In this document: positions 61,901 to 64,000 of the stretch, piece by piece
How the letters are laid out: each line of letters opens with the position of its first letter
Position numbering within the stretch: the first letter of the stretch is position 1
Source: Pseudomonas alliivorans
GTDB lineage: Bacteria > Pseudomonadota > Gammaproteobacteria > Pseudomonadales > Pseudomonadaceae
Length of the DNA stretch: 64,000 bases
Reading direction: 5' to 3'
Assembly: GCF_017826695.1 (NCBI RefSeq)
Contig: NZ_JAFFZW010000009.1
Coordinates: 1-64,000 of the forward strand
The notes under the pieces: model-generated
Seen by the model: the letters and a program-made list of their open reading frames with translations, nothing else
What the model was told of the DNA's origin: nothing
Database searches by the model: none
Made by a program: the position numbers and the translations under genes

Positions 61901-63887
61901 CGGCGAGTTGCGCGTCATGGCGCAGGCCTGGACCGAGGACCGCTATGGCATGGCCGAAGCGAAGACGGTGGTCGCCGCGCCGATCATTGCCGAGCTGTCG
62001 ACACCGCGCTTCCTGGCCGGTGGCGACCAGACCACAGTGGCGCTGGACGTCTCCAACCTGTCAGGCGCGGCTCAAAAGCTGGACGTGAAGATCAGCGCCG
62101 AAGGCCAGTTGAGCATTCCCGGTGGCGATCAGCTCAAGCCACTGCAACTCAAGCAAGGTCAGCGCGTCACCCTGAAAATACCGGTGCTGGCGCAAGGTGG
62201 CCTCGGCCAGGGCACGATCAAAGTGCGGGTGGAAGGCCTGAACCTGCCGGGCGAAAACCTGCCTGCGTTTACGCGTGAATGGACCGTCGGCGTGCGCCCG
62301 GCCTACCCGGCCCTGCTCAAACATTACCGCGCGACCCTGAACGATCAGCCCTGGAACCTGCCCGAAGGTGCTCTGGAAGCCTTCGAGCCGGCTGGCCGCG
62401 AAGCCATGCTGTCGCTGTCGAGTCGTCCGCCGTTGAACCTGGGCGAACAGATCCGGGCGTTGAAGGCCTACCCTTACGGCTGCCTGGAGCAGACCGCGAG
62501 CGGGCTGTACCCGTCGCTGTATGCCGACGCCGCCACCCTCAAGCGTCTGGGCCTGACCGGCGAACCGGATGCCGAACGCAAGCGCAAGGTCGAAATCGGT
62601 ATCGAGCGCCTGCTGGTCATGCAGCGTTACAACGGCAGCTTCGGTCTGTGGAGCTCAGACAGCGAGGAGGAATACTGGCTGACGGCTTACGTCACTGACT
62701 TCCTCCTGCGTGCCCGTGATCAGGGCTTTGCCGTCGCGCCGGATTCACTCAAGAAGGCCAACGAGCGTCTGCTGCGTTATTTGCAGGATGCCGGTCAGAT
62801 CCAGGTCAGCTACAGCCAGAACGCCGAGCACACCCGCTTTGCTGTTCAGGCGTACGCCGGTCTGGTGCTGTCGCGCAGTCAGCAGGCGCCGCTGGCCGCG
62901 CTGCGCAGCCTGTTCGATCGCCGCAGTGATGCACGCTCCGGTCTGCCGCTGGTGCAACTGGCCGTCGCGCTGGAAAAAATGGGCGACAAGCCGCGTGCCG
63001 ATCTGGCGCTCACGGCGGGTCTGGCAATCAACCGCAAGAACGAATGGCTGGCCGACTACGGCAGCTCGTTGCGTGATCAGGCGCTGATTCTGGCGTTGCT
63101 GGAAGAAAACGACATGGCCAGGGACAAGCGCGATGAACGCTTGTTTACCCTGGCCGATGAAGTCGCCGCCAATCGCTATCTGTCCACGCAGGAAAGCAAC
63201 TCGCTGTTCCTGGCCGGTCGCAACCTGCTGAACAAGCCGGACAAGGACTGGGCGGCACAACTCACCAGCGGCACTGACATGCGTGAGCTGAGCAATAAGC
63301 AGCCGGCCCTCAAACTCGACGGCCCGCTGCTGGCTTCGCCACTGTCGGTCCACAACGAAGGCAGTGAACCGCTTTATCAGCAACTGACGGTGTCGGGCTA
63401 CCCGACTCAGGCGCCGGTGGCCGGTGGCGACAACCTCGGTATTCGTCGTGAGTACCTGAGCCTGAGCGGCGCGCCATTGAACGTTGGCGCGTTGAAAACC
63501 GGGCAACTGGTGCTGGTGCATCTGGAAATCGGCGCTCGTCAGCGAGTACCTGATGCGCTGGTCGTGGACTTGCTGCCAGCCGGTCTTGAACTGGAAAACC
63601 AGAACCTGGCACAAAGTTCGGCCAGCCTGGCAGACGCCAGCGAAGAGGTAAGAACCCTGCGCGAGTCGATGGAGAACGCCGGAATCAAGCATCAGGAATA
63701 TCGAGGTGACCGCTATGTGGCCGCGCTGGATATCAACGCAGGCACCAGTGTGCACCTGCTGTACCTGGCTCGCGCCGTGACGCCGGGCACCTACCGTGTA
63801 CCACCGCCGCAGGTGGAGTCGATGTATCGGCCAAACTGGCAGGCTCTGGGTGATGCGCCTGCGCAGATGGTTGTGAAGGGTAAGTGA
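58926..63887 (+). CDS. Bacterial alpha-2-macroglobulin, thioester-containing lipoprotein (YfhM type)
   Basis: A 1653-residue lipoprotein, equal in length to E. coli YfhM. The signal ends in the lipobox LLSAC (Cys22), followed by a Pro/Ala/Thr linker. The order is the usual one: MG-like beta domains with FGPRDLYRPGETVLLNGLLR near 380, a bait-region-like acidic segment (GDDEYDEDASKGEAQTDGDG, near 625), further MG domains, and the thioester motif GCLEQ with Cys1186 and Gln1189 in an alpha-toroid domain. It would trap proteases that enter the periplasm, complementing the transpeptidase PbpC. The start could be ATG 58926 or 58938; neither has a clear ribosome site. No pbpC gene follows within the window. 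Confidence 0.92.
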   Translation: MSAQMFNKGLFLACALALLSACDSSTSQKPAPAAAPTTQTTAAETRPKPAVDLAALSKRYAGRELTVIDVSEIQVDGASTLSVSFSVPLDPEQKFGEKLHLVDSKNGKVDGAWELSDNLMELRLRHLEPQRKLVLTVDAGLLAVNKARLAAEFISRLETRDLQPSVGFASRGSLLPTRLAEGLPVIALNVDKVDVEFFRVKADSMPSFLAQWDGASSLSSYSSEELLPMADLVYGGRFDLKPARNTRETLLLPIAGIKALQQPGVYLAVMRASGTYSYSQPATLFTLSDIGLSVHRYSNRLDVFTQALEGGKAISDVNVDVYDESGKVVAQGKTEGDGHTQLPLPAKAAVVLAHKDKQTSMLRLNSSALDLAEFDISGPQAHPLQFFIFGPRDLYRPGETVLLNGLLRDNDGKNVKPQPITVEVRRPDDQVSRKFVWEADKDGFYQYQLHLADEAPTGRWQLVFDLGDGKPQLYEFKVEDFLPERLALELKGSDEPVAPADNPEFDITGRYLYGAPASGNTLTGQVYVRPLREAVPELPGYQFGSITEEDLRHDVDLEPVTLDPNGHTTLAVETKWSEAKSPLQLILQASLQESGGRPITRRLVQPIWPAEQLPGVRALFGKSTGDDEYDEDASKGEAQTDGDGPAEFEIVMADAAGNKLAADNVKVRLIRERRDYYWNYSADDGWSYHFNEKFLNLNEETVSLKKDSTAKISFPVEWGPYRVEVEDPSTGMVSSMRFWAGYRWQDNTDGGAVRPDQVKLALDKPAYNDGDTAKITVTPPAAGKGYLLVESSEGPLWWKEIDVPVEGKSFDIPLDKKWARHDLYVTALVVRPGERKANVTPKRAVGVLHLPLDRSQRKLALTVTAPEKMRPKQPLKLKVAAKNVDGSVPKQVHVLVSAVDVGILNITRYATPDPFASLFGRKEYGADQLDIYGQLIEAGQGRLASLAFGGDALAKGGKRPDTSVTIVALQSAPVTLNDAGEGEVSVDIPDFNGELRVMAQAWTEDRYGMAEAKTVVAAPIIAELSTPRFLAGGDQTTVALDVSNLSGAAQKLDVKISAEGQLSIPGGDQLKPLQLKQGQRVTLKIPVLAQGGLGQGTIKVRVEGLNLPGENLPAFTREWTVGVRPAYPALLKHYRATLNDQPWNLPEGALEAFEPAGREAMLSLSSRPPLNLGEQIRALKAYPYGCLEQTASGLYPSLYADAATLKRLGLTGEPDAERKRKVEIGIERLLVMQRYNGSFGLWSSDSEEEYWLTAYVTDFLLRARDQGFAVAPDSLKKANERLLRYLQDAGQIQVSYSQNAEHTRFAVQAYAGLVLSRSQQAPLAALRSLFDRRSDARSGLPLVQLAVALEKMGDKPRADLALTAGLAINRKNEWLADYGSSLRDQALILALLEENDMARDKRDERLFTLADEVAANRYLSTQESNSLFLAGRNLLNKPDKDWAAQLTSGTDMRELSNKQPALKLDGPLLASPLSVHNEGSEPLYQQLTVSGYPTQAPVAGGDNLGIRREYLSLSGAPLNVGALKTGQLVLVHLEIGARQRVPDALVVDLLPAGLELENQNLAQSSASLADASEEVRTLRESMENAGIKHQEYRGDRYVAALDINAGTSVHLLYLARAVTPGTYRVPPPQVESMYRPNWQALGDAPAQMVVKGK

Positions 63888-63895
63888 GGTGCCTT

Positions 63896-63921
63896 ACGTG
63901 CCCGCTTGCACAGGGGCACGT
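63896..63921. terminator. Terminator-like hairpin after the macroglobulin gene
   Basis: ACGTGCCC (63896-63903) and GGGCACGT (63914-63921) form an 8-bp perfect stem with a 10-base loop, nine bases after the stop. It also lies just beyond the stop of the minus-strand gene, so it could serve both. No T tract is seen. Confidence 0.5.
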
Positions 63922-63940
63922 TGCCGCGTGAAGGGCTGAA

Positions 63941-64000
63941 TCAGTGAATGATCCAGCTCAGAAGCCACAGGCCCAGTGCCAGCCAGATGATCCCGAGGAT
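63941..64000 (-). CDS. C-terminal end of a small membrane protein (partial)
   Basis: From the window edge a minus-strand frame reads 19 residues, ILGIIWLALGLWLLSWIIH, then TGA at 63943-63941. It is a single hydrophobic helix with a short end, consistent with a small inner-membrane protein whose start lies beyond the window. Identity unknown. Confidence 0.45.
   Translation of the reverse strand: MLGIIWLALGLWLLSWIIH

Overview
The window is chromosomal DNA from a fluorescent pseudomonad, most likely of the Pseudomonas syringae group. This rests on its high GC content, the gene families, and gene neighbourhoods that match the P. aeruginosa PAO1 blocks bauRAC, PA0136-PA0148 (purine salvage), pprA/fppA/pprB/tadG and PA4839-PA4843 (speA to gcbA), combined with REP-like intergenic repeats. 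No tRNA, rRNA, CRISPR array, insertion sequence or prophage was seen. A strong stable-RNA-like promoter does point off the left edge.

Layout. 0-4 kb: a beta-alanine/omega-amino acid catabolic pair (bauC, bauA) divergent from the LysR regulator bauR. 4-22 kb: a purine uptake and salvage region with an NCS2 permease, a RutR-like TetR regulator, an IMPACT protein, a purine-type ABC transporter (ATPase and two permeases), an SDR, an 8-oxoguanine deaminase, the ABC binding protein, a 2OG-Fe(II) oxygenase and an adenine/adenosine deaminase. It is interrupted by a ChaA-type antiporter and a complete ferric-citrate transporter fecBCDE. 22-27 kb: ArsR and LysR regulators, a quinone-oxidoreductase-type dehydrogenase and a Bcr/CflA exporter. 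27-30.5 kb: a copper module (copZ, a small periplasmic protein of unknown function, copA, cueR) with two matching CueR operators. 30.6-35.5 kb: a RIO-type kinase, an AraC regulator divergent from a BASS symporter, and an alpha/beta hydrolase overlapping a small membrane protein.

35.5-39.2 kb holds a thiolase divergent from a high-molecular-weight FabG and a MaoC hydratase, an arrangement resembling fadA2-fabG4-htdX of Mycobacterium tuberculosis. Next come a MazG pyrophosphohydrolase, cmoM and two DUF4136 lipoproteins. 41.7-48.5 kb is a reduced Flp/Tad locus: tadG, the sensor kinase pprA, a TadE/F-like pseudopilin, the prepilin peptidase fppA and the regulator pprB, without the flp-rcp-tadABCD machinery. 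48.5-54.8 kb is the conserved gcbA / DUF2333 / NUDIX / SUI1 / speA block. 55-57.3 kb holds a short orphan VgrG and a lipoprotein esterase. The window ends with a MATE exporter, a thioester-containing bacterial alpha-2-macroglobulin and the tail of a small membrane protein.

Most of the window is well-conserved core genome. The observations most worth following are a pair of inverted 19-bp operator-like motifs upstream of the purine ABC transporter, the separation of that transporter from its binding protein by a fec insertion, the unknown secreted protein inside the copper regulon, the stripped Tad locus that keeps both of its regulators, the compact orphan VgrG, and a perfect 10-bp palindrome upstream of gcbA.
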